A DNA stretch of 64,000 bases from Theobroma cacao (taxonomy: Eukaryota > Streptophyta > Magnoliopsida > Malvales > Malvaceae): NCBI RefSeq assembly GCF_000208745.1, contig NC_030854.1, forward strand, positions 18,717,371 to 18,781,370, read 5' to 3'. A program made the translations under genes and the position numbers. Under the pieces are notes generated by a model that saw nothing but the letters and a program-made list of their open reading frames with translations, made no database searches and was not told the DNA's origin. Shown here one piece after another: positions 32,980 to 46,131 of this stretch; position 1 is the stretch's first letter; every line of letters starts with the position of its first letter.

Positions 32980-34236
32980 GAGAAATTCATTCAAGTTGTT
33001 GGGAGGGGAGACAGGGACACACAAGTCAGGGAAGAAGGAACAAAGCCTGTGCTTTTCTTTTCTCTCTCTTTTCTTTTTCCTCTCTCTCTTCTCCTTTTCA
33101 AAAAGCGCTCTCCCAGGACCATCCAGAGCCCCCAACTCAACCATAGATTCGTCTTCTTCTTCTACTCTCTTTCTCTGTCTCTCATTTGCAGCAGTTTCTC
33201 CAGCTGCTACCATTCTTTCAGCATGTTCTTCTGTTTAGCTTAAGTCTCTCCTTCTGTGCTTTGCTTTTTACACATTCAGATTGAAGTTTCTGTAAGTGTT
33301 GCTGCATTTTCAGCTGCATTCTTTCTTTTGTTTTTTGCTCCTTTGGCTTTCCTTTTCTTTTTCATGTTGGTTGGTTTTTTAGTTGTTGAATGTTGATAAT
33401 GATGGATGAGGAGAAAAAAAAAAAAAGGAATTGTGGGTAAGAAGTGGTAATGTAGGTTGGAAAATTGGTATTAGGTAGCTGCTTTTGTAAGCAAGGAGAA
33501 AGATGCTTGCAGGCCATAAAGGGAAATAATATCTCCTTTTATTATTACAAACAAAAGATGATATTAGTCCTGTTATTGATCATTTTCATTTTCCTTTTTA
33601 ATTTATCCTTTATTTCTTGTGAAATGTACAAATCTTATTCTACCTCTCCAGCTTCGCTCAGCTTTTGTTGTTATTTTCTTAAGGGTCAGAAATTCTGAGA
33701 CTGTTTGGTCAAATTTTGATGTAAGTGGAAATTTCGGAATTCTAGCTGAAGCTGGTGCTTTGTTGGATCCGGAGAAACTCCTACTTGCTGATACTAGTTT
33801 TATGCAGCTTTCCATTTTTTCTTATCTTGTATTTGTGGTTTTTTTTTTTTTTTTTGTGGGGGGGGAGGGGGATTGGGTCTTTTTGCTTTTTGTTACCCAA
33901 ATATAGTATGTCTATGTCTCATTAGCTGGATTTGGGTTTTGCTGGTATTTGAAAGTGGTTTCGCCAAAAGGCATCCCTAAATGCAAGATTTCACTAGCAA
34001 TATTTTGGCTCAGGATGTGATATGCTGATTCATATATTTTTCTCAATGAATAAAATTTAAATATTTTGTAAGATTAATATGGAAATCAATATGAGGTGAA
34101 ATTTAAATGTTTTTGGGTTCTTGGTCTTTGTAAGATCTACGGTTAAGAAAATCGATGCTATTAGTTTGCTGGAGGTCTGATCATAAGGTTGTTTCCTTTT
34201 TGTGTTTACTTCTGATGAGCAGAGAACTGACTTAAA
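32980..34236 (+). other. SCAB1-like 5' leader with leader intron
   Basis: A pyrimidine-rich block (TCTCTCTTTTC..., 33,055-33,235) is typical of plant core promoters and leaders. A donor TCT|GTAAGT at 33,292 and an acceptor GAGCAG at 34,222 define a 931-bp intron 14 bases before the start codon. The transcription start is probably near 32,980-33,050, by inference. Confidence 0.6.
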
Positions 34237-37200
34237 ATGACAAAGATAAGCCCTGAAATTGAAGAATCAATGCTGAAAGAATCAATTCTAGCTGTTTCGG
34301 CAGATGTGAGCTTTGCTTCTGACCACTTTCCAAAGTATAAATTAGGACCTGAAAATCAGATTTTGGAGGAGCCAAAAGGAGACAACAATGGTCCATCACT
34401 GAAGGAGGTTGTTGAAAGGGAAACGACCCAACTATCTGAGCAGCACAAGCGGCTCTCAGTTCGTGACCTTGCTAGTAAATTTGACAAGAACCTGGCTGCT
34501 GCTGCTAAGTTGGCTGATGAGGTTCCCACCATTTTATTTTGTTTGCTCCAATATTTTCCAAAGAAAAAGATACAAGAAATCTTCTTCCAACATTCAGAAT
34601 GAACTAGTCTCTGCTAATAGGGAGTCATGAATCATCTGCATGATTCTCTTTTTGCCATTCATCTCTATCTGGAAATTTCCAATATCTGATTGGAAGGCAT
34701 CATGTAGTTCAACAAAAATTTAGCTTCATCTGTAGTTTCTTTGGTTAAATCCTTTTTCTCCCGTTGTCTGAATTCAATATCAATTTTAATGAAAATGGAT
34801 GATTAAGTGGATTACACTCTTGTTCTTGGAGTTCAGGCAAAACTTAGAGAGGTTGCTTCTTTGGAGGGGCATGTTCTGTTGAAGAAACTTAGAGATGCCT
34901 TGGAATCTTTGAGAGGTCGTATGGCCGGGAGAAACAAGGAAGATGTAGAGAAAGCTATCTCCATGGTTAGTTGTTTTGCTTTACCAATTTCATTTTTCAC
35001 TAAGTTTTTTGTTTGAAGCTTAATGCGTCACACCTATCACAAATAGCTGTGTTTTATTATTCAAAAATTTGAAGGAGGTTGATGCACACTGTTCCAATTG
35101 TGCAACCCGTCTTTCTTTATGTTATAATGTAATCATGTGGCACAAAACCACATCATGCATTGATATGAACAATAAGCCCTATTCTATTTTTGTTCTTAGG
35201 TTATGTAGAACATTTTTACCAGTCAGTAGGGCAAATCTAATACTTTCTTTGTAGTTTATAGCTTGTTTTTCCTTAGAGGCATGCCTAAGTCACTGCACTA
35301 AGCTTTTTGCTTATTCATTGAATAAAAATGTGTACTGCATGGCAGACATTCTCAAAAACACTTACCATGCCAATGTAGAACTTTATTTTGTGCCTCTTAG
35401 TCTTTGTTATAAATAACATCATAGGACAATCTTTACTTTCTAAACTCTTCATTACCCATATAAATATGGATAGATCCAGGATCCCTACATTCAAAAATAA
35501 TTCTATTATAAGAATATCTCAGGAAAGGTTTTTTCTTAAAATGAATGTGTCAGCCCTGTCTGCTCTTAGGAATTATCCAGCAAAACTGCCAGATGACGAA
35601 AAAAAAAAGTAAAAAAAGCTTACCAGTATTTCAGTTGTTATGTGTTTGTTCAATTTTTATTTACCTTTTGATAGAGTCTGTGAGGATCTAGAACTACTCA
35701 AATCAGACACTAATTAATATCCAATTTTATCTGAACAATAGGCTTATGTGGGTGCTTCAATAGATCCAGTTGAACCATTTTGTGGTATTTTCTACGTGTG
35801 TACATAGGCATTCTTTATCAAAAAGGTGTGTACATAAACATAAATGCTAGTTCAACTTAACAAAAGACTATTCAATAAGTAGAGAGAAGTTGACTATGCA
35901 TGCTACCTTGTCCATGCATTTCATATTCACATTTTTATGATAGCTCATTATTTTCATGCCAAATTAACATTGTTTCCCATCATTAAATTTTTTATAAAAT
36001 TGTATTCTTTGAACCAAATAGACATGTGCATGTGAGTGAGATTTGTATACTCATACATATATGTGCCTTCTAACTTAAGAAATTTTCTTCTGCATGATAC
36101 AAAATTCCCTCCATGCTCTCCATGATATTTCTTTTGGTTTGGCACATTCTACATTATAATTCCTTCTTTTTGCTATTACTATTTTTTTTCCTCTGTTCTT
36201 CAATTATTCAGGTCGAGGCTTTAGCAGTTAAATTGACTCAAAAAGAAGGGGAATTGATTCAAGAGAAGTTTGAAGTGAAAAAACTGGCAAACTTTCTGAA
36301 GCAGGTCAGTTGATGGCAGTCAAGTATTGTTTTGTGTGTGTGTATGGGTTTTTGATTTTCATGATTCAGCATGTTTTCCAAATGGAAGGATCAATTTAAA
36401 AATTTTAAAGGCAGACACAAGTCTATTTCCTGTATAAGGGCTTGAAGTGACTTAATTGTATCGGGTGTAAGGCCTTTTTAAGTCCAGTGCCTGAAGCAAA
36501 GTAGTTTTTTGCTTTCTACTTTTCTTTTTGTGTCTGAAACTATTCTTGATTCTCTTCATGTCTCAATGAAGATCAACCTTGTTCAAGGTTTGCAGTTTGA
36601 ATTTTATGTTTTGCTTTTTCTTTCTGTTAAAAAAAAAAAAACTCTGGGTACCATAATATTGCTAGAGCACATATTTATTTGCTTTTTTTTTTTTTTAATT
36701 TTTGTTTTGAAGGATCATCTGTTTTAAACTTCATTGATAATGAATCGAATTTGTTCCTTTATATTTGCAGGCTTCTGAAGATGCTAAAAAGTTGGTAAAT
36801 CAAGAAAAATCTTTTGCTTGTGCTGAAATTGAAAGTGCTAGGGCTGTAGTGCAGCGATTTGGAGAGGCCCTTGAGGAGCAAGAAAAGAATTCAGAAATTT
36901 CTCAAAAAACTCAGGTTTCCATTGAGTTGTTTAAATCAGTTTTCCTCCCCTAATTCATCAGTTTCAGAGATGAGAAAAGCTTTCTCGTCCAACTTTTAAA
37001 GCTGAATAAAATGGTCCAACAAGAGATAGCATAAATTCTGCTAAAGTTGCACTTAATTGGTACTTTGTGATTGTATCTAGTCAGATGCTATATTAGGCGG
37101 AAAATTAAGACCAAAAAATAATGCTGTTCATACAGTATTTGAAATTTGTGGATTGCATTTAACCAAGTTTTCCCATTTTGCAAGGGGTGTCAACAACTAT

Positions 37201-40200
37201 GATAAAATAATACTAGGGCTGTAAATGAACTGATCCTGAGCTGAGTAATCCCTTGTTTCGGTTAAATTTAGACAAGCTCAATAAACAGTCAAGCTCGCAA
37301 TGAACTTAGAAAATTGTTTTCGAACTCGGCTTGGCAAAATTTACCAAGCTACAAACTGAACACAAGCTCTTAATGAGCTCTTGGCTTAGCCACAAAATAA
37401 ACCTCTAAGCCAATAGAGAAAGGGCTTAGAATTCCACTGCAAAGGGCTTATGCCCAATAGAAGCCTCTGGCCAAACGGGCGCTTGGCTTATTAGTAGTTG
37501 AAAGCATCCTAGGTGTAGGGGTTATTTATAAAATCAGCCCCCCTCCCCCCGGGCATGGCTGTCCTGTTAATGTGGGACTGATTTCTTTTCTTTTGAACAT
37601 ACATCTATTTTCAAACTTATCAAATGTCCCATTTTAGGCACATTAAAAAGCATTTTACAATAATATCTTTTATAAAGTAAAAATGATTTTTAATCTATGT
37701 AGTGTGTAATTTTTTATGTTAAAATAGGAGATGCATGTCAAAGATAGGTTTTGTGCATCATGAGGTTAATATTTTGCTGTTGAAGATGATACATACTTTA
37801 TTCATGTTTAATGTTATGTCTTGCAGGAGGTTGAGGAGCTAATAGAGGAAGTTCAAGTGGCTAGAAGAATTAAATTGATGCATCAGCCAAGCAAGGTGCG
37901 TTACTATTGTCTCCTAGGTCTTGTCATTGCACTAAGGTTTGTAGAAATGAAGGTTGTCAGGCATCACTGTTGTTCTATTAGCTTATAGGTATTTGTCGAT
38001 ATTCTCTGAATTTTGGTGTTTGTCTGTTTCAGTTTTCTTATGCAGAATAAATATTGCTTTTTAACGAATTTTTATGTTTGCATTGAAGAGAAAGTTGTTC
38101 TTTAATTTTTGTTGCTTTGAAGTAAATCATCCAAATTGTTAATTTCTATTTGGGTGGACAACTGTTTGAATTCAATGAAATTGTTCACCCACAGTAAGTG
38201 AAATATTATTAGTTAACAGTACTTGCAGTATGCTTCAGCTACATGCAGATCTTTATCTCAATATAATATATATATATATATATATATTAACATTACTAGG
38301 AATGTGTCTGTATCCTGGAATGGAATTTTAACTACAATTTGCATGAATACAACTGATCGGATCACCAACTGCTATGCTTAGTCAACATGTTGAGGCTTCA
38401 AATACAAAACTGTTTATTTACCCATGCAATCAATTAAATTCTAGTATATTGGAGTCATTAAAGATGCAAGCTCTTTCCATTTTTTCCCCATAGTTGTGAA
38501 TTGCTTTTCCTCTTTCTCTCTCATTGTGTTTTGACATTGAACACAGCACTGTTTTAGCTCATTAAATTAGAATCTTTTGTTCTGGTATCTATTTTATCAT
38601 TTGCTTGACATTTATTTTTTTAATAATACAGCCAGACATTAATGATTTAGGGCCCAACTATGCTACAAATGTTGTCGCTTACTATTCTCCATTTATTTAA
38701 TACCTTTGTAACAAATTATAAATTTATTTTCTAATTCTAGTTTGCTACCATTATATATGCTTCTTGGATACATACATGTGCGGTTAAGTAGATGAGATTT
38801 ATTGTTAAATATATGGTTGTGATATAATGGCAGCTTTTGATCATTGGAATATGTGCCATGTTTTCAGGTGATGGGTATGGAACATGAACTTCGTGCTTTA
38901 AGAACTCAAATTCGAGAAAAATCTATATTCTCAGTGAAGCTTCAAAAAGAGGTTTGTTGAATGTTTTATCTTACAATAATACTATTAGACCAGCTGGTAC
39001 TTTGACGATAAAATATAGTAGATGCCCTTTTCCTGAAATTCTTTCTATCAATTGCACTGATGGTTGTTGTTACCATACCAGTACTGGTTGTACCAGCTGG
39101 TATGTACTGGTTTTGAAGAAAACCAGTATAGTCAGCACTTTTGTTTCTTTTCACCCTTTATACCAAGCTCTACTGGTTTGTGCCAACTGAGTCGCCCTAT
39201 TTTATTTGTATCAGCCATTTTGGCTTGTTTCATTTGTATTGGCTGAAAAATGTCATTTCAAGCACTACAACATCTTGTCTAATTATTTTATTCTTTTTTT
39301 TTTAATGATAGTTTGACTATTTCACTCTCTTAATTAACTCATTCTTTCCTTATCTCCATTTTTATTTCCTATAATTTGATCCAAAAATAAAATATCTCCA
39401 TTAAAATTAGGCTGCTCGACATGTTTTTAACGATAACTTATTATATATCCTCTAATAGATTTATATTTGTCTTATTTACTTGATGCTTGAAAAATTTTGG
39501 ACATTTATTATCAATATAGCTTCTCAGAACATGTATTTGCATGTTTATAGAAGTATTTATGTAGGTATGTATATTCATGATTTAAGGATGTTTGTATCTA
39601 TCCATTAATATTTGATAGACAAATATAATATAATGCCAATAAATTCAAAATGGTAGGCTGAAACAAACCAGTTCATACATACCTTTTTAAAACAAAACGG
39701 AAACCCTCACCAGATTGCACCAATATGTTTTCTAAAATTTTAACTGCTCTATGAAAAATTTTCTATCTTTCACTAGTATATAAGTTTTTAATGACTTACA
39801 CAGTGATGACAAGGTTAGTAGGGTGCACTAGAAGTTGGCTTTAGGGGTGCCAAGAAGCTGATATACTCGATAATAGTTTGGGCTCAAATTAGGAACTTGG
39901 CTCTGCTTGCCAAATTAACAAACAAATCAAGCTCAAGCCAGATATGGGCTCAACTTGATAGAAACTCAGTTCAACTTGATTTAGGGTGGCAACAGCAAAC
40001 TCATTCAATAAAAGTTTGGGCTCAACTTGATAGAAACTAGGCTAATAGATTATTAGCTGTTATTCATGCATTTGGGCCACCACATTTGAACCCATCAAGT
40101 CAACACTCTCTACAACATCCCATAATCTATAAGTAACCCCAAGCGTTTTGCTACTAATCTAGAGTTTACTCCAATTATATAGCCAGTTGTTTATAAACAT

Positions 40201-43200
40201 GTTTGGTACTTGCAAGTAGTAGTTGCAGATTATGCTCATGGGTAAAATATAGTCAAAAAGAGTATGCATTTACGGATGTTGCAAGAATGATTACATATGT
40301 CTGATCTTAGGAAGATCTTTACCTAAATTCAATAGAGAAAGTTGTAGTAAAATCACTTAAAATAATATAACAAATGTAATCATGCTTGGTTGTGTACTTG
40401 TGTAATCTTTTCAAAAATATTAGTTTTGACAGAATGGTGGTAGATTAGTATTGATGAGCTAATCTTCTTAAAAGATACTAAGATGAATGAAACAAGAAAT
40501 AGGAGTCATAAATTCAAGGATGAAACAAGAAATAGGGGTCAAAAAAAGTATGCATTTAAGGATGTTGTAAGAATGATTACATATGTCTGATCTTAGGAAG
40601 ATCTTTGCATAAATTCAATAGAGCAAGTTGTAGTAAAATCACTTAAAATAAAATACCAAATGTAATTATGCTTGGTTGTATACTTGTGTAATCTTTTCAA
40701 AAATACTAGTTTTGACAGAGAGGTAGATTAGTATTGAAGAGTTATTCTTCTTAAAAGATACAAAGATGAATGACACAAGAAATAGGAACCAACTCGGTGA
40801 AGATCTGTGATAATGCTTAGATCAATTTTCGGTGTTGCTGGAAAAGCCAAACTGCATCTAGCTGATAGAGCCGACTAAACTCTTCTTGTATGTCTTTAGG
40901 TTCTCTGCAAGTTGAATATTCTGTAATATTATAGTATAACTGAAAATGTAAGAAGGTAGATGTCACGAGCCATACTGGTCAAGGTGCATGGATGTTGGTA
41001 GCTAATGCTTTTAAGTCTTGAACACCTTTTTGCTTCCAACAAGGTCCTTGGTTGGTTTTAAGATATATTTCCTTGTTAATTATCTGCGGTGACTATCTCT
41101 TTCATGGTATGTTATCTCTTCATGGTACCAATCAAGTCTCAAACGGTGAGTGGAATGCATAGTCTGGTTTGTGATATTTTATGAGGTTCTAATCTATTCC
41201 TGAATAATTGCAGTTGGCACTAAACAAGAAGGCCGAGGAGAACAAATCCCGTGTATATATTTTGCATGGTTCTGAAACCCTTGGTTCATGCTTACGACTC
41301 CAGCCTTGCTCAGATAATGCTCCAGTGCTTTCAAAATCTTCAATTCAGTGGTATCGAATGTCATCTGACGGAAATCAACAGGAAATAATTTCAGGTATTC
41401 ATTCCGTGAATGTTCTTCTACATGCAAGTCTCCTAACCACTCAGAAGCTGTGCATGTCTCAGTTAATTATGTTCACAAAAGATACCACTATGGTGAACTT
41501 TTTATCTAGGGTTTTCTACCGAAGCATCACCTGCGTTATTGTAGATGATAATAATTATCCTAAACTAAATACCTACTAAATTTTTGAAACAAATTCCATT
41601 TGTAATTGAGAGAAGTATTGTAATATGAAAATTTAAGGAACATAAGGCTGTGTGAAATAATACGTTGAACGCTTAGGTTATTTTATGAATACTACTTCTA
41701 AGATGGTATCATGAAATCCTTTCCTGTTGTGAATTGGTTGTTAATTATTATCAAAAGAAAATAATTGTAAGAGTACTTGGACACACAAATGACATACAGG
41801 CAGATTTAGAAAGCTATCCTAATTTACTATAAGGAAAGTGATTTAATGTGCATTTAATTGCAATAAACTATACCAGATGTCCATGTGTTCTTCTCTATTT
41901 CTACTTTTTTGAATTTCTGCCATCAAGCGCCATATAACTTTATAAGTATCCCACCTATGTAAAATGTTGCAGCCCTGTTAATTCGTTTGGGTGCTCATTC
42001 ATCCTTCTGTAAGTAGTGATATAGGTCTAAGTTAGGTGCATAGGGCCACGAATTGAAAAAACTACAGCTATCATACTTTGCCTGTCTGAGCAAGTATAAG
42101 AATCTAACTCTCATTAGAATGTTTAATTCCTCACTTGAATGGGTTAGAAAATGCATTGTTGCTTAATAACCTGTGGCATTTACATTACAGCCTCCTCTAG
42201 TAACTGGTTCAATTTTCTGCATGATCAGGTGCCAATAAAATAATGTATGCCCCAGAACCCCTTGATGTTGGTCGAATTTTGCTGGTTGACATTCTCTCAA
42301 ATGGCCAAAAAGTCACAGTGACAACTTCCATTCCTATTGGTTCTGGTTAGTTTATGTCAAAATGTACAATTTGACTTATAAAATGTTTGTTCTCTTTCAA
42401 TATTTTGATGCCAGCATTTAAGCTATGGGCCTAATTATTTAATGTTAATATTCATACATGTTAATGATTGAATCTCTTCTGCCTGGCATTTTATATTGAT
42501 GCTTAGAAAAGCTTACTTTTACAGCTGCAGGTTTGGGAGGCTATGTGGAGACACTTTTGCGAAAATCCAGCAGTGAATTTAATGTACGTTTGCTTCTTTC
42601 CAGCTAATTTACTTCTACTATCATCTCTTTGCCGTGCTGCCAAAGACAAGGCAACTGGTTTTGTATTTCTCCTATCAAATTTGTCCATTAATGATAATAT
42701 GGTCTTTCTCTATATGTGATTTTTTTGGTAGTAAATAAGCATAATTATATTATTCTGGTCTCTCAGCAGTGGTGCCTGACAACTTTATTTTAATCTTTTA
42801 TTCCTCTCTGGGGATGGGGGAGGATGGTGTAAATTTTGAGCATTTCCCACATAGGCTTAGCTCAACTGGTTGGAAAGTAGGGACAGGTAAAGCTTGTAGG
42901 TTTGAGTCGTAGTACTCTCTTCTTTTGCCACTAAAAAAAAGAAACAAAAATCTTCATGCTTTCCAAAATGATAATTCTGCTTATTTTTGTTAGATAGTTC
43001 TTGCCACTTTGTCTGCCTACATACGTGATTGCAAATAGCAATAAGCATCTTTAAAATGTGCATTTGGATCTGTCTATCATCCTCTAGTTCTAATTGCCAA
43101 AGTTCTATAAATTGCCATCCTGGCATGAACATGATTTAGTTTGCCATCCTTATTGTGTCCATCATCAATTTTGGTGGAGAGTTAATGAGTTGATTGATGA

Positions 43201-44947
43201 TGCTTATGATTTATTTGTTTTTGTTATCAAAGAGGACAAAGGAAATAATAAATTGAAATAAAGAGGATGGTAACAAAGAAAGGAGAGAACCTTTTCTAAT
43301 TGCTTTGTTTGCGAGTAAGAAAAACAAAGAGAGTCAGCTAGTCACCAAGAGAGAACCTTTTTTAATTGCTTTGTTTGCGAGTAAGGAAAACAAAGAGAGT
43401 CAGCTAGTCACCAAGAGAGAACCTTTTTTAATTGCTTTGTTTGCGAGTAAGGAAAACAAAGAGAGTCAGCTAGTCACCAATTGTTTTAAAGTATTGTTAA
43501 CTAGTGCCTATGTTTGATCAAGTTTTATCAGATCGAATGGCTCTAGGGTTGATTTCATATCTTTTGATTTTTAAGTTGAAAGTGATGGTTCTATAAGCTA
43601 GGTTAAAGTCTTAAATTGTGTTGACTGGGTGCAGAATTGTCCTAGAAAGTTTTTCTTCAACATACTGAATTGAAAAGTTTGTATTCTTCTTCCAATGTTT
43701 TTGTATTGAATAAATTTTATTCTTTATTCTGAAGTACATTTGATAATTGATTTTAAAAAATAAGAGACTTGAAGGCTTATTCTGAATCTATAACTCAACA
43801 TTTGTCCCGTTAATTAACACGATGAAAGTTAAGAAAGTAACTATGCATTTGGTGTTATTTTGCTGGAATGTGTCTAATCAAGTAGTTTGGTTCATTAAAA
43901 ATTTCATTCCAGTAACAGTTCACATGGTAGGAATGTTTGTATCATATAGTTTTTATTGAAGTTTTTTCGTTCCATGTTTTTCTAGGTAGTCATTTCCCAG
44001 ATCAATGGACAAGATCATCCATCACACTCCACTCATGCTTTCAATGTTGGAAAGATGAGGATCAAGCTCTGTAGAGGATGGATCACAAAGTCGAGAGAAA
44101 TATATTCAACATCAATGCTGGTAATTGTTCTGGTTGCTCTGTAGCTTTTTTCTTCAGTATTGATTATGCAGTAAGTACTTTTCCAGATAGCCATTCTCAC
44201 ATTTTTGCTTTCCTAATGAAGCTATGTGGAGTTAGAGGTGATGGTAATGCCGCGGCCAAGTCTTTGTTTTGGCAACCAAGGAAAGGACTCTCTTATGTAT
44301 TAACATGTGAATCAGAGAGAGAAAGGAATGCAGCTATAATGGTTGCAAGAAAGCATGCTCTTGACTGCAGTGTAAGTTCATTTTTTCCTTACATTTTACG
44401 ACAGGAGGTATATGATGTTAGTAGATATGAAATAACTTTTACTCGTAGTGTTTTGAAGTTTTGCATTTTAACTATTTAATTAGTATTTATGATCAAATAT
44501 GAATTTACTTTTTATATGGTTTATTTTGTCTTTTTAGCAATTTTTTAGGCAGCATAAAGAACCTAAAAAATAACAATAAGCTAACAGGAAAAGTAGCAAT
44601 CAAACAAAGCCTTAGATGTTATGCATGGAAGGCTACTAAACAAATTAAATCCCCTTGTCGGTTGCTTGTGTACATTGTTGTTTGTGGAACATGTAATCAG
44701 GAGGCATTATGTAAATTTTAGCTTAAGAAATACAGTTGTCTTTGATCGCAAACTTAACATGTTGATGAATATTCTTTTCCATATCATGAGCTCCGATTTT
44801 GTTCTTGCATTTCATTTGGTCTAAGTGATGCAAAGTCTCTTATGAGTTGTTTGAAGGTTTAAAGAGGCATTGTTGGTAGAAAAGGTTTTGAGAAATGGAA
44901 ATTGTGAAATGCAGGTGATGCTTGGTGGAGCAGATGATCAAATGTAG
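34237..44947 (+). CDS. SCAB1: SCAB1-like plant actin-binding protein, 492 aa
   Basis: Twelve coding exons with GT-AG borders and consistent phases: 34237-34521, 34837-34965, 36212-36304, 36771-36914, 37827-37895, 38868-38951, 41214-41394, 42229-42345, 42525-42583, 43986-44120, 44222-44371, 44915-44947. The product is 492 aa, close to the 496 aa that I recall for Arabidopsis STOMATAL CLOSURE-RELATED ACTIN BINDING PROTEIN1. Residues 1-95 match its N-terminal actin-binding part (VSADVSFAS, RLSVRDLASKFDKNL). Residues 96-290 are coiled coil (HVLLKKLRDALESLRGR, FLKQASEDAKKL). Residues 290-492 match the Ig-PH fold (IQWYR, MYAPEPLDVGR, AAGLGGYVE, HAFNVGKMRIKLC, LCGVRGDGNAA, ESERERNAAIM). SCAB1 dimers bind, bundle and stabilise F-actin during stomatal closure; that is known of the family, not shown here. 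No frame defect. The next gene, cyclin B1, starts 1.3 kb downstream, same strand. Confidence 0.93.
37205..37520. repeat. Old dispersed repeat in SCAB1 intron 4
   Basis: ACTAGGGCTGTAAATGAAC followed by repeated AGCTC/GAGCT words (CAAGCTC, GAACTCGGCTTGGC, ATGAGCTCTTGG) is a very common plant repeat type. There is no ORF. A similar AGCTC/TTGGGCTC stretch is at about 39,860-40,060 in intron 6. Confidence 0.45.
39060..39740. repeat. Transposon relic in SCAB1 intron 6
   Basis: Left: TACCATACCAGTACTGG and ACCAGCTGGTATGTACTGG. Right: GAAACAAACCAGTTCATACATACC. The GGTAC/ACCAG-type words at both ends suggest an old inserted element of about 650 bp. No coding potential. Confidence 0.35.
40252..40800 (+). 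repeat. 286-bp tandem duplication in SCAB1 intron 6
   Basis: The block beginning GTATGCATTTA at 40,262 recurs at 40,548 (286 bp later) and stays similar through AAACAAGAAATAGG. The copies differ by scattered substitutions and small indels. Confidence 0.85.
42850..42915 (+). repeat. tRNA-derived SINE relic in SCAB1 intron 9
   Basis: TAGGCTTAGCTCAACTGGTTGG resembles a Pol III A box and GGTTTGAGTCGTAGTACTC a B box, 30-40 bp apart as in tRNA-derived SINEs. It does not fold as a full tRNA, so I do not call a tRNA gene. Confidence 0.5.
43283..43480 (+). repeat. 66-bp tandem repeat, three copies, SCAB1 intron 9
   Basis: GAGAGAACCTTTT recurs at 43,283, 43,349 and 43,415, exactly 66 bp apart. The copies are nearly identical, so the expansion is recent. 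Since 66 is a multiple of 3, the frame stays open and gives a repeated 22-residue peptide, but the block is intronic. Confidence 0.9.
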
Positions 44948-45957
44948 AAGTAAAATCTAACTGAGAGATTGTTTACAATTGTGATATAATGAGAGGGTTT
45001 TGGTAGTGTGAGTGAGTGTATTGTATGGTGTGTTTGGCATGAGGGAGGAGAAGGAAGAATATGGGAATTGGGTTTCACTAATTTGGTTGCGTTGTTTAGG
45101 CAGTCTTTTTTGTTTTGCCTAAATCACCAGTTGTAACAACTTGGCTGTTTTTAATTGATTGCTTGATTTGTGCTTTGCTTTCATTTGTGTTGGTCTTATA
45201 ATGCCAATCTCTTGTCACCTTGGCTAATTCGAGAAACGCTTGGCCTCTCTAAGCAAGGTACCCAGGGCATGTCATGACCAAAAGTGAGCCTAAAATCCCA
45301 AGCAAAGGGAATCAGCAGCAGCAGCAGCAAAACAAATAACAATAATATTGTAATTGTACAGCAAAGCAAGAAGGTAGCTATCTGCTGTAAAATGAGTGTA
45401 AAATTGATGCTAAATAACTGAGGCAAGGCTGGTGGACTTGGACTGCTAACCTGGTATTTGGACACCCTCTACATAAAATGTGTCTTTAAAAAATATGTAA
45501 TTCTACAATATGTGGGGGCTTTCTATGCATCTATCCATTTTTGATATTCCCAAGTAGAATCCACTCCAATATTGATTCTTACACAACTCAACTTCTCCCT
45601 ATCAATAAAATGGTTTTTTTTTTTTAAGAAGGTTAGATGAAATTTCAAAATAAAAATTAACACAACATTAAAATTTAATAATTAATTAGATCATATATGT
45701 AAAATTCAAAAAGTTTTAACGAATTTTGATATTTTATGCAAATGAATATTTTAATTAAAAATTATGATAAGTTCCATTTATCACCACCTATTCTTTAATT
45801 TAATTTTTTGAATAGATATTGTCTTAATTAGTATTTTATTTATAATAAAAGGGAGAAAGGGCCTACGTGTTGTAAGAAATAGCGGGTAGCACCAAAATTT
45901 AAAGTTACGAGGAGTAACACGTGCGCGACGCCCTTAGAATAATAGGAGTGGAGTTTA
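44948..45957. other. SCAB1 3' UTR and upstream sequence of cyclin B1
   Basis: The SCAB1 3' UTR probably ends in the first 250 bp. A short (CAG)n run is at 45,313-45,329, and AT-rich sequence follows to 45,850. A G-box core CACGTG is at 45,918-45,923. No other gene is seen. Confidence 0.5.
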
Positions 45958-46039
45958 TGAGTATTATACTTTAGTAACAGGCAGACGCGAACGGTAACTT
46001 TTTTAGCCCACGGAACAGAGGCATTCTATTTACAGGTAG

Positions 46040-46050
46040 GCTAACGGCTA
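46040..46050 (+). promoter_or_regulatory. MSA element (G2/M activator)
   Basis: GCTAACGGCTA matches the mitosis-specific activator consensus YCYAACGGYYA except at its first base. It lies 232 bp before the cyclin B1 start codon. MSA sites are bound by three-repeat MYB (MYB3R) factors. Confidence 0.7.
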
Positions 46051-46067
46051 TAATTTGTAGAAGTTGT

Positions 46068-46078
46068 CCACCGTTGGA
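46068..46078 (-). promoter_or_regulatory. MSA element (G2/M activator)
   Basis: On the minus strand TCCAACGGTGG matches the consensus over the first nine bases (YCYAACGGY). It lies 194-204 bp before the cyclin B1 start codon. Confidence 0.65.
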
Positions 46079-46120
46079 TTGAAGGAGATCCAGCGGTGGA
46101 AAAATTGAAAAAGAGAAATA

Positions 46121-46131
46121 TGACCGTTGGA
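46121..46131 (-). promoter_or_regulatory. Perfect MSA element (G2/M activator)
   Basis: On the minus strand TCCAACGGTCA matches YCYAACGGYYA at every position, 141-151 bp before the cyclin B1 start codon. A weaker AACGG is at 45,990-45,994. Confidence 0.8.

Noticed and set aside
42850..42915. tRNA gene
   Set aside because: Box-like words are present but no cloverleaf or anticodon stem can be built.
43305..43517. Repeated 22-residue peptide ORF
   Set aside because: It lies within SCAB1 intron 9, bounded by exons whose phases agree without it.
45196..45465. 89-aa minus ORF with a leucine run
   Set aside because: The leucines come from a CAG/CTG repeat; it lies in the SCAB1 3' flank with no supporting features.
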